64,000 nucleotides of DNA, from NCBI RefSeq assembly GCF_041381155.1, contig NC_091137.1:20877655-20941654 (forward strand), given 5' to 3'. The position numbers and the translations under genes are program-made. Position 1 is the first letter of the stretch. The number at the start of each line of letters is the position of its first letter. The notes under the pieces were generated by a model. The model did not search any database. It saw nothing but the letters and a program-made list of their open reading frames with translations, and had not been told where the DNA came from. This document shows, one piece after another, positions 1-9,150 of the stretch. Source of the DNA: Argopecten irradians (lineage: Eukaryota; Mollusca; Bivalvia; Pectinida; Pectinidae).

Positions 1-970
1 TTTCGTACTGATACGCAGAGCAGCAGCTAACGTTGGAAACCGTTCTTCGGACCCAGAATCGTTGTCAACGGTTTGTAATCCGTCACTAACGTAAACCTAC
101 GGCCATAGAGGTATTTGTGAAATTTCCTGACCCCGAACACTAACGCGAGTGCCTCTTTCTCGATTTGGGCGTAGTTCTTTTCACTCTTTGAAAGTGTCCT
201 CGATGCATAGGCTATCGGTCGTTCCTCACCGGTTTCGCTGATATGGGAGATCACAGCTCCTACCCCGTATGCAGACGCGTCACAAGCCAATCTCAAAGAC
301 TTGTTGATGTCGTGATGTACTAGAACACGTTCATCGGACAACTGAAACTTACATGATCTGAACGCTTCTTCACAATCTGATGTCCAGTTCCATGGTTTGT
401 CTTGTCTCAACAACTCATGTAATGGCTGTAGCGTAGTCGAAAGATTTGGAAGATACAGACCATAATAGTTCAAAAGCCCGAGAAGCGATTTCAGTCCGGT
501 AACATTCGTTGGACTTGGTGCTTCCTTAATTGATTCGACTTTAGCCTCGGTAAGGTGAATTCGATCACTATCAACCCTATGACCCATGTAAACCACAGAA
601 TCTTGCATGAACAGACACTTGTCTTTACGCAACCGGACATTGTGCTTGTCGGGTCGGCTCAATACCCCGCTCAGGATTTCTATGTGTTCACGATCGGTCT
701 GAACGGTTATCAAGATATCGTCGATACGACACATTACATGCGGTATTCCTTGTAGAGTTTGATACATGACTTACTGGAAGATGGCTGGAGCTGATGACAC
801 ACCAAACGCTAATCTGTGATATCGAAACTGACCTAAATGTGTGTTGATTGTCAGGTATTGCTTTGTTTGTTTGTCCAGGCTCAATTGCTGATATGCCTGA
901 GATAGATCCAACTTCGTGAATTTCTGTCCACCGGCAAGTTGAGCAAACATATCTTCCAAAGTCGGAAGTG
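1..970 (-). mobile_element. Ty3/gypsy LTR retrotransposon fossil, partial pol (RT + RNase H)
   Basis: The minus strand encodes the reverse transcriptase and RNase H parts of a Ty3/gypsy pol: an RT block with KLDLSQAYQQL and FGVSSAPAIFQ, a palm region with the IDDIL variant of the YxDD box, and the tethered RNase H with LACDASAYGVGAV, ending in VTDYKPL. It is a fragment. The 3' part of pol and any LTR lie outside the window, and the other side ends where a LINE begins. It is broken, with about one or two breaks in the visible part. It looks like a fairly young fossil because the protein motifs are still easy to read. Confidence 0.88.
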
Positions 971-2483
971 TACAGATGCTTGACCCTATACAGAATCAGG
1001 GACTGCGTCTCGCACTTGGAGCTTTTCGAACAACACCTGTGAAGAGTCTCCATGTGGAAGCTAATGAGCCATCTCTAGACGATCGACGAAAGAAATTATC
1101 CTTACAGTATGCTGCTCAACTGAAATCCAACCCCAAAAATCCCGCATTTAACCTTGTATTCAATCCACAACATCAAGAAATATTTACACAAAATCAAAAG
1201 CTCATACCAACATTTGGCATCAGAATTTCAAAATTTTTGCTGGAACTTAATATAACTTTCGACACCATTGACGAGTACACCGTATCGGATGTACCGCCAT
1301 GGCTCATTCAAACACCTGATATCAATTTATCTCTACATGAGAGGGCAAAATCCAGTGCATTACCCGAAGAACACAAATCCTCCTTTCGGGGAGTGCATTA
1401 GGGCTTTCCCTGACCATGTTCAGATCTACACTGACGGATCAAAAGATGGTAATAAAAGTTGCGGCAGCATGCTGTACATCTAATCACTGCTCCTCTATCC
1501 GACTCCCGGATTCTGCCTCCATTTTCTCTGCGGAAGCATGTGCTATCGGTCTGGCGCTTGACCATATCGGAGAACACCGCATTGAAAAGGCAATCATCTG
1601 TTCAGACTCTCTTTCGGTTCTTCAGTCTTTGAAATCAAGAAGCCCTAGAAATACTCTAATCCAAAATCTTTTAATCCGAACATTTCGATTATCTTCTAAA
1701 ACTCAAATTACTTATCTCTGGATTCCCAGTCATGTGGGTATAAAGGGGAATGAACAGGCTGATAAAGCAGCTAAGACTGCTCTTCGCCTAGCACAAACAG
1801 ATTTGAAACTACCATACACCGACATCAAACCTTCAATTCAGTCAGCCATCAAACACCATTGGCAACAAAGGTGGTCTACCGAAACAAACAATAAACTGTT
1901 TAAAAACTCAACCTACACTTAATCCTAAACTGTCCAGTCGGAGAGACCGCAGAGAGGAAGTTGTTCTCTCTCGGCTCCGAACTGGACACACATATTTTAC
2001 ACATTCCTATCTATTGAGAGGGGAGGATCCTCCCACATGCCATGCATGTGATTCTCCTCTCACAGTGGAGCATATTTTAGTGCACTGTATTGATTTTAAG
2101 CACATACGAGATAAGCACTACGATGTCTCCGACATGTACACTTTGTTTCATGCCGTGAGACATAATCATATTTTTAATTATCTCAAAGAAATCGGAATTT
2201 TGAGATAAAATATGAACGTTTTTCTCATCATATCATCGTATCAACTCAACATTTCATCGTTTCATCAACTTTTTGCATGAGTTTTCTCGTGTGTTTTAGC
2301 CAAAACTATTTGATCCCATGCAAACCTTTTTTATCAAATAAACGTTTACAATCTGTGTTTTAATCCTTACTTGCCTTTTCTTACCCTGACCTTTTATCCT
2401 GATATTAATGCCTGACTTGTAGTTTGGCCCTAAATGACCTTAGTTGTCGATGGGCCGTAAAACTCAAACAAACAAACAAACAA
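965..2483 (+). mobile_element. 5'-truncated LINE (I/Jockey-like, with RNase H), decayed
   Basis: The plus strand carries the C-terminal part of a non-LTR retrotransposon ORF2. It opens with the post-RT segment (LRLALGAFRTTPVKSLHVE), then an RNase H domain with the acidic residues in IYTDGSK, SAEACAIGLAL and SDSLSVLQSL and the WIPSHVGIKGNEQADKAAK block. A terminal zinc-knuckle-like segment follows (CHACDSPLTVEHILVHC). The reading passes through at least two frame changes and one stop, so it is not functional. It ends in a short AAAC repeat (about 2463-2482), a common LINE 3' tail. The 5' end abuts the Ty3/gypsy fossil, which fits 5'-truncated insertion. Clade assignment (I, Nimb or Jockey) is not possible by eye. 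Confidence 0.85.
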
Positions 2484-2504
2484 TTGAGAATTCCGAGCTA
2501 CGTC

Positions 2505-2832
2505 GCTTGAAAACAGGCTGTTCAGTCCAGGTGACAGTATTATGGCTGATAGGGGGATAATGGGTGCAGGACTTGTTTGCCTGTCAGGATGTATTTGTTA
2601 ACACTCCCACAATGTTAAAGGCAAATCCCAACTGGAAGCCCATGAAGTTATAAAAGACAGACGAATAGCATCAAAACGAATACATATAGAGATGGTCATT
2701 GGTCTTGCAAAAAAATATAAAATTTTAGATACACCACTCGCATCATCAAAATTGATCTTCGGATCCAGAATTATATTCATCTGCTTTGCCCTGTGTAATT
2801 TTAGGCAAAGTATTGTTGGACCTTATTCATGA
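2505..2832 (+). pseudogene. Decayed DDE-superfamily transposase, C-terminal fragment (DDE_Tnp_4 type)
   Basis: An open plus-strand stretch ends at a TGA at 2830-2832. It reads EAHEVIKDRRIASKRIHIE and continues through a VIGLAKKYKIL block, then SRIIFICFALCNFRQSIVG. This is the characteristic end of the Harbinger-like/THAP-associated DDE_Tnp_4 transposases that are common in bivalves. Just upstream (about 2520-2560) SPGDSIMADRGI matches the preceding catalytic-Asp region, but it is in another frame and followed by a stop, so at least one indel separates the two. No terminal inverted repeats were found. Confidence 0.7.
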
Positions 2833-3062
2833 ATACCTGAAACATTATTAGGATGTGTACCTTTAACAATTTTTAATTGTCTGTATGCTTCTTTGTTATT
2901 AATCAATCTATATGGAAAGTAGATCTATACAATTTACCATGTACATGTACAGGTATGTATAAGTGATATTCATAATGTTTTGGATACAAATGGTCGAAAA
3001 TGTTTGAAGTAAAATAAGTCCAATTTGGGCAGCATGCTGAAATTGCAGTATTCTATATCAAT

Positions 3063-3608
3063 CTATATGCCAGAGGTATAAACAACAAAATAGCATAACT
3101 GATGCTTTGACAGAAGCATCTGTCCCTGAATTTGGTCATAGTACTTGCTATGTACATTGAGAACAATCTGTCCATTTTCATCATATTTAAGGAAGTTGAA
3201 GTGAGGTCCTGGTTTAATGGATTCATTCCTTCCTGAGTATGGACACTTTACTTCCACTATTGCTTTTTTGTCTTCTTCTGTGATGATTCCATCAGGTGTT
3301 GCACCTAAGTACGGATAGTCCTTGTCAACAAAAAGTCCACATTTCTTGACCTTCAAACCGGTTTTCTGTTCAAACTTAGTAATTGCCTTCCTCTCGTATG
3401 CCTTTCCATGAAACACAGATTTTTTTATGATAGGCTTTGAAGATAAAATAGATGAACACAATTTCTCCATGTTGCGTCTTGAGGTAGCATGAGTCACATC
3501 CCCAAACTTTGAAGCAGTAACCCTCCACTTTCTATTATGGATCCAAGCTTGTGACTTTGCTTGTAGTTTTGTGTCATTCTGGATGTCCTGTGCTTGTCTC
3601 TCCGTTAC
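3063..3608 (-). CDS. SAP-YqaJ gene, terminal exon with nuclease domain
   Basis: 181 codons and a stop follow the acceptor ATTATTTGTAG. In order: the substrate-entry motif WIHNRKWRVTASKFG, the catalytic Asp in YLGATPDGI, the catalytic Glu and Lys in VEVKCPY, and a Gln helix (YYDQIQGQMLLSKH) ending CYFVVYTSGI. All residues expected of the YqaJ/lambda-exonuclease core are present, so the nuclease may be active if the gene is expressed. The tail is shorter than usual for relatives. Confidence 0.78.
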   Translation of the reverse strand, partial: VTERQAQDIQNDTKLQAKSQAWIHNRKWRVTASKFGDVTHATSRRNMEKLCSSILSSKPIIKKSVFHGKAYERKAITKFEQKTGLKVKKCGLFVDKDYPYLGATPDGIITEEDKKAIVEVKCPYSGRNESIKPGPHFNFLKYDENGQIVLNVHSKYYDQIQGQMLLSKHQLCYFVVYTSGI

Positions 3609-6269
3609 CTACAAATAATAAAATATTTATATTAGTAAGTCTAAAGACCTCTATGTCAAGTCATATAACCTTCTAGATACATGGTATATACATGTCCAAC
3701 ATATACAATATATAGAAGCAATAACAATTTTATTTATATCTTGGGGGAAAAAGTTACACAAACATATGTTTTTACAAATCTTGACTCAGTGGAGTGTAAA
3801 TGTTCCCAATATACATGTTTGTACTTTTGTTTTTAGAAAAAAAAGATCAGTGTTTTGTTTTATTAAAGACCCTAATAATTACCTTCTGTGCTCTGTCAAC
3901 CATGTGTTGTGTGAATGGAAGTTCTAGGTAATCATGGTCTTTAGCTGCTGTCTTGATAAGAAGATGAAGAATTGTCATTGTAATACATTTAAGGATATTT
4001 TTAAGCATTACAAGAACTCCAAACCATACAAGAGAATAAACTTGTATGCAAATAAATAGTACTTTATTGATCTTTACAAATTTGTGCAGTTATTTTAACA
4101 TGATAATATTAATTTATATGCATGAATTTATATATATGTTAATTTATACAGATTAAAATTGATACAGTAATTTGCATATATATAAAAACAAATGTTAATT
4201 GTATACTGTGGTCAAGTATTTATCATCAATACATTTCATTTGGTGATCCTATCCATCCCTTCTCAAAAGCATTGTAAATGAGGGGCAGCAGTATTAATGA
4301 GTATTTTAGTTGTTTGTTAAAATTAAGTACCTGTAAATCAGCAACTGGAATCAAATATCTCATGGCCATATCCATTGAAGATTGTGAGCAATAGTTGATT
4401 GCAGCATTATGAACATATGATGTGTATCCAGGGTTGTTTCGGTATTTAAGTGGTCTTGGGTCATCTAGTATGGTATCAGAAATATCTCTTAGTCGGTATG
4501 TCTGCAGATGGAACAGGCTTTCCTGGAAAAAGGAAAACATTTATTAACATTAAAACAGGACTGTAAATTAGACGTGGTCGAATATTACCATGCAAGTCTG
4601 GCCATGGTGTAGCCTGCACATATACCCATATATACCTTACACATATACATAACTATACATGTATATATGGCTACCCAGAAAGTCCAACACTTATGGTATA
4701 CACACAATATAAATCATAAACTGTTATTTTGGCTTTACACATACAGATCAAGATTTGCTTTACAATAATTACTCTAGCAACATCACCCTTTTCCAGCAAC
4801 AGCAGTTGTTTGATAGGGATAGTGAAGGGGAAATTACATATAAGTGTACACTAGAATGTATTTTAATGCTTAGTACTTGCCTTCATAGTGAAACTTGGGT
4901 TTGTGGAAGTTTTGAAGGTTCTCTGTACAGGACTTTTCTACTCTGATAATATTTATAAATATAGTGTAACTTTAACATTGTCTAAACCGGATGTCACTGG
5001 GTCTAGCATAATTGGCTAGTGCATTTGTATACCCAGATTTTCATATCATACAAGCTTTAATAATTTTTTTTTAAATTGAAGGCTCTTACGAAAAATCATT
5101 TTAAAGAGACATACAGGTACTGTATATATGCATATTGTAATTTTATATGTAATTTTCTTTAAATGTGCCAGAGCATTAAGCATCCTACATGTAATATAAT
5201 AGGACAATATACATGTTTTATGTTTTGCTATATTTATGGCTTTAAAATTATCAAATCATGTTTGATAACACATTGCATATTTATGTATACCTGCAATTCT
5301 ATATAAAACGTAGGTTTCAATTTGCTCCGATGTAATTTTTGGCATTACAACTTTATGATCAGCTATTAACTGTTGATATCCATGAGTTGGCCAAGAAACA
5401 GAAACATGTTTTGGAATATCAATGGCTGGAGATCTGAAATCTTGGTTCCTTTCATATGCTTCCAATCTGCAAATGAACATGCAAATGAACAAGTTTTAGA
5501 GATAAAGTTTAAATGAAATATTTAAAAAAAATAATAACATAGTACAATGAATGCAATCAAGGGATTGACAAATGAATCATGATGATACATGTATACGTTT
5601 GGTGATTATTAATTTATACTGATTAAATTATTACTTGTACATGAATGTAATGCTATATGACAAACTACACGTACAAGGTAAAATACTCATGATTCCTGCT
5701 CTACTGACTGAGACAAAGAAACATGCTACGTTAGCTGAGTGACATGCTCTACTGACTGAGACAAAGAAACATGCTACGTTAGCTGAGTGACAGAGACCAT
5801 ATCATATATTTACACAATAAAAATTCAATAGTTTCCTTGCGAAGGTATAAATTCTTTGCAAAAACTAAATTACTCGGTACTACGTACAGCGGTGCATATA
5901 CACCTGTACAGAATCTAATAAAAGGAAAACATAGAGAGGTACAGGTCTGACATATTTCTTATTTGTCCTTTAACAGCATGTATAAATTTTAAAATATCCA
6001 CGACCATCCAAACCATACCGTGCATAACTGTTACATCGTACGTCTGAAGTAAGGAAACTGCAATCCGAGTCTGGCTTTCGTGTGCAGCGGTGAAAAAAAA
6101 TCCGCACAGTATTTAAATATATATATTATACTATTCAAAATATATCAAGAAAACAATACCCTTACCTTTCTATCAAATCGATCTTCCGACCAGTTACCAC
6201 TGCCCCTCTCGCTCTCAATTCCGCTTTCAGTTTGGGAACTGCCCAGTTTCGACAAGGCTTTGCCGCCAT
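3063..6269 (-). CDS. SAP-domain + YqaJ-type nuclease gene (spliced, possibly degenerate)
   Basis: Six minus-strand exons are proposed: 6166-6269, 5291-5466, 4881-4942, 4331-4522, 3883-3951 and 3063-3608. Exon 1 gives a SAP DNA-binding motif (VPKLKAELRARGAVVTGRK). The last exon gives a YqaJ/lambda-exonuclease-like PD-(D/E)xK fold with GATPDGI, VEVKCPY and QIQGQML. Related multi-exon SAP-SWIM-YqaJ proteins are frequent in bivalves and cnidarians; their cellular role is not known. Here the CxC...CxH SWIM finger expected between exons 2 and 3 was not found. Phases agree for exons 1-2, 4-5 and 5-6, but 2-3 and 3-4 do not join cleanly, so small exons are missing or the gene is decaying. The C-terminus stops soon after the nuclease core (YTSGI), close to transposon debris. 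Confidence 0.7.
3883..3951 (-). CDS. SAP-YqaJ gene, 23-codon exon
   Basis: The exon lies between the acceptor TTATCAAG and the donor AAG|GTAATT, phase 0 on both sides, and reads TAAKDHDYLELPFTQHMVD and on to AQK. Its frame continues directly into the YqaJ exon, which begins VTERQAQDIQND. Confidence 0.65.
4331..4522 (-). CDS. SAP-YqaJ gene, exon with DDPRPLKYR motif
   Basis: The 192-nt exon is open for all 64 codons between a strong acceptor (CTTTTTCCAG) and the donor CAG|GTACTT. It contains LDDPRPLKYRNNPGYTS, like the YDPRP segment of related proteins, and ends in phase 0, matching the next exon. Read in the phase the previous exon would supply, it meets a stop after about 15 codons. That mismatch is unresolved. 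Confidence 0.6.
4881..4942 (-). CDS. SAP-YqaJ gene, short exon with SCTENLQ motif and possible GC donor
   Basis: This 62-nt exon reads VEKSCTENLQNFHKPKFHYE, resembling the SCTEKLQxWHxP motif that follows the SWIM finger in this family. Its end reads GAAG|GCAAGT, a good GC-AG type donor in place of GT. It enters in phase 2 and leaves in phase 1, so at least one exon between it and exon 2 is unaccounted for. A plus-strand ORF over the same bases (4755-4946) is its shadow. Confidence 0.5.
5291..5466 (-). CDS. SAP-YqaJ gene, exon 2
   Basis: The acceptor TTTGCAG is followed by the end of the SAP motif and a conserved-looking stretch (DIPKHVSVSWPTHGYQQL, then MPKITSEQIETYVLYRIAG). The donor is GCAG|GTATAC, leaving phase 1. 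A pyrimidine-rich tract precedes the acceptor. Confidence 0.7.
5697..5792. repeat. Two-copy 48-bp tandem duplication
   Basis: Two essentially identical 48-bp copies (starting at 5697 and 5745, each beginning TGCTCTACTGACTGAG) lie in the intron between SAP-YqaJ exons 1 and 2. The near identity points to a recent event. Confidence 0.9.
6166..6269 (-). CDS. SAP-YqaJ gene, exon 1 (SAP motif)
   Basis: The start ATG lies in the context CAATATGGCGGC, a YY1-like initiator element often seen at metazoan starts. The exon encodes MAAKPCRNW followed by the SAP helix-turn-helix and ends AAAG|GTAAGG in phase 2. It joins exon 2 to give KIDLIERLEAYERNQDF, which completes the SAP motif across the junction and confirms the splice. 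Confidence 0.75.
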
Positions 6270-6674
6270 ATTGTTTATAATCGCTATGGACCATAGTACA
6301 CTAGCGCCACCACAGAGTTATCGTTCCTGAGTGATCTCGGCGGAGTCCATTATGTGTCTTTTTAGCTTTGCTATCAACGCTTATGACATATCACATATAT
6401 AAACGCACATGTTGGTATCATCATGTAATAAATTAAACAAAAACTGAACAGTTTCTACACTTCCTTTTTAATTGTATTACCTAATCAACATGTCTCATAC
6501 AGTTGCACCTTTCATTCATTTGCCGTGTTTGACATGAGCAATTCTTCTTCAAACCCATACTGTATGTACAGTAGTCGGACAAATCGTGCTTAGCGTCCCA
6601 ATCACTGTCGATTTCCAGCTCACTCAGTGTACAACTTCATAAAACTAAAAAACTAAAAGAAAAGTAATGAAGTA

Positions 6675-7060
6675 AATATTTGTCCACGGCCCTGCAAGTA
6701 GGGCGTTAGAATTGTACCTGCTGCTCCTGTTTGCATGATCGTAAAAGGCGACTAAATTTAGGATCTTATCTTTTCTCTTCTTTCTATCTGACTAATGTCT
6801 CCTTAGGCACCGCCTCACTTTTGGTCCTGAGTATTGCATAATCGTAAAAGGCGACTAAATATAGGATCTTGTCTTTTCGCTTCTTTCTGAATGACTTTAT
6901 CCTTCCTAAAGCCTCCCTTGGCACCGCCTCACTTTTGGCCTTGAGTTGAGCGTTCGCCCCTGTGAGGAAGGCTCTGGGTTCTGTCCCCTGGCCGAGACAC
7001 ACAAAAGTCTCAGCATAACTGGTGTGGAAGACTGGTTCGCCCGTTATCAGTCAATCTTTG
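6675..7060. repeat. Dispersed repeat with an internal ~103-bp duplication
   Basis: The motif ATCGTAAAAGGCGACTAAAT occurs twice, about 103 bp apart (near 6738 and 6841), each copy followed by a shared CACCGCCTCACTTTTGG block. A diverged version lies at about 38397-38422, showing that this is a dispersed family. The right part contains GGGTTCTGTCCCC, weakly like a Pol III B box, but no convincing A box was seen. Non-coding; the minus-strand ORF at 6784-7002 is incidental. Confidence 0.6.
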
Positions 7061-7173
7061 GTGGTTTTAATTTCACAGTACTTCACTTTTTTTACCTCCT
7101 TAGATAGATTTTTGTCTAGTTGGTAGTTACTTCATATCAAAAATTTTCAAATAATTTTTTGTTAATCTTCATA

Positions 7174-7749
7174 ATGGAATTCTATCCCTGTGGAGTTTGT
7201 CAAGAAAATTGTGATGGAGATGGAAATGTAGGTTGTGAGAAATGTGATAGGTGGTTCCACAAAAAATGCGAAAAAATTACAAATGTTCAACTAAAATTCC
7301 TGAGCAAAACTTCACTGGCCTTCTTTTGTACAGCTTGTTCTTTGAAATCAGATCAATTTTTTGACTATAGCCTTGCTTTGGAAAGACTTGCTGCTGCAGC
7401 ACAATCAAATACTTTAGAAGAATGTGTTAAAATGGAGCAGATTTTGCTCAGATCAGTAAAATCAGAAATCTGTTTGAACCCAATTGTTACTTTTGGCTCG
7501 CATATTGTAGATCACACCGCCCAATTATTGTTAGGCCCCAATAAGGAGTTTACTCCAGTTGTATCAACAGGAAATGGTAATTGTCTTTTTAACTCCATAT
7601 CCATCGCGCTCAAGGGAGATGAGTCTTTGGCTACTGAGCTTAGGGTTAGGACTTGTTTGGAATTAACTGCAAATCGAAAGTTTTATGAAACTTCACATAG
7701 TGATGACAATTTGTGGAAAGTAACAGAACCAATTGAGAAGATGCCATGA
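7174..7749 (+). CDS. PHD finger-OTU-like protein, truncated
   Basis: From MEFYPCGVCQENC the ORF encodes a C4HC3 PHD zinc finger (CGVC, GCEKCDRWFHKKC, FFCTAC; residues about 6-55). A linker follows, then the start of an OTU-like cysteine-protease fold with VSTGNGNCLFNSISIAL (Cys is the presumed nucleophile) and ELRVRTCLEL. PHD plus OTU/vertnin-like combinations occur in transposon-associated mollusc proteins. The ORF stops after about 192 residues, but homologous-looking sequence continues in other frames to about 7920 (an AAATV helix, then PFQFFQSIIRY in one frame and a FEHRILT segment in another). The original protein was longer and the copy appears broken. No introns were identified. Confidence 0.6.
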   Translation: MEFYPCGVCQENCDGDGNVGCEKCDRWFHKKCEKITNVQLKFLSKTSLAFFCTACSLKSDQFFDYSLALERLAAAAQSNTLEECVKMEQILLRSVKSEICLNPIVTFGSHIVDHTAQLLLGPNKEFTPVVSTGNGNCLFNSISIALKGDESLATELRVRTCLELTANRKFYETSHSDDNLWKVTEPIEKMP

Positions 7750-9150
7750 AATCATGTGCAACAAACAAAAAACTTCTCCTGTGCATGGACAATGCATGCA
7801 GCAGCAACTGTAAATTGGTAGACCCATCCGTTCAGTTTTTCCAGTCCATAATTCGTTATTAGAGTTAGCTGTGGGTGTTTTGAACACAGAATTCTTACCT
7901 AGAATGTCTAAATAAAAAAAACCCATCTTGAATCAGTGTGGATCATGTGATCCGGATCAGGCCCCCGTCCAAACCACTAATTCATATCAACGTTAGCTTA
8001 TGAAAACAGAGGTAGATTAATGATGATTACAGATCACCTGCCTATGGATTCGAGTATAACATGAAACACGATTTCCAATTCATGTTCATGTCTCTGAACT
8101 TCTGTCTAGCATATACAAATCTTAACTTAAAGCAACAATGGCCAAGTATTGCAGTCTTCGGTAGCAGCCTATGTTACTCTGTCTGGAAAAATACTGCAAT
8201 GCTGGACCTTAGGGTAAGAATCTTGTTATAATGTAGCATAATAGATAATTTTTGATAACAATAATAATAATGAAATGTAGAAAGTACTTCACTTTGAAAA
8301 ATTTATTTTTTTAGATATAGGTCAAAATCAATTGAAATTAAAATATATGAGTCAATAGTATGATAATTTATTAAATTAATTATATGTAATATTTTTTGTG
8401 ATACAGGTTCCTGGCAAAAGCTCACTTATTATTGGCCAAGGCGGCTTGGGAGCGTAATCCCTTCCAAGACAACCACAGAATGGACCTGATAAACAACAAA
8501 GCCAGAAACTAGTGGTTATTCAACTCAGGAGGAAATTGGACACTCAACAACTTGCAACCCCGGACGACATAAATATCCATACACTACAGAGCACAACAAG
8601 ATGACTAGCATGCCACAGGAGTCAAGACGGGTGGTATAATTGTATAAATCACTCCTCCACTGGCCAACTTCGTACAAATCCCCAGGCTTGGACACTTACC
8701 TCCTTCCAGAAACATCGCAACCAAGGTCAACCGACAGATGAATGAAGAAAACTCCTACTGCCTCAAAACTAACGAGTGACTTATCCAGATGACTACCTTC
8801 ATGATCGTGTTCATTTTCAATGACTCAGGACTGTCAAGACACAGTTCCATGCCATCCGACGACCATTTTTTAAATGTTGATATTTTGAACTGTACATGTA
8901 TACTATTATATATATGAAATCATATGTATTTTGAGCGAGTCCTTTATATTGAGCATATGAGTGGGAACGTTACAATACTTTTCTGTTTCAGTGTTATGTG
9001 TTATTACAAAATAGTTTTTACAAATATTTTGAAAATAATAAATATATAAATAATTTCGTTGTTTTTCAGGATTGTTTGTAATTTTCATATATATTAAACA
9101 TACTTTATTGATTTACATGTTATGTCAAATTAAGATAACTCCTTTCTGTC
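7750..9150. other. Decayed tail of the OTU-like copy, then no recognised gene
   Basis: After the decayed OTU-like tail (to about 7920) the sequence is AT-rich. One block (about 8407-8860) is less AT-rich and follows a TTTTTTGTGATACAG acceptor-like sequence, but it has no sustained reading frame and resembles nothing I know. The 5' exons and signal peptide of the downstream mucin gene should lie here or further left; I could not identify them. Confidence 0.4.

Noticed and set aside
2598-2780. 60-codon minus-strand ORF
   Set aside because: Antisense to the recognisable DDE transposase end on the plus strand.
4755-4946. 63-codon plus-strand ORF
   Set aside because: It overlaps, on the opposite strand, an exon with the SCTENLQ motif and good splice signals.
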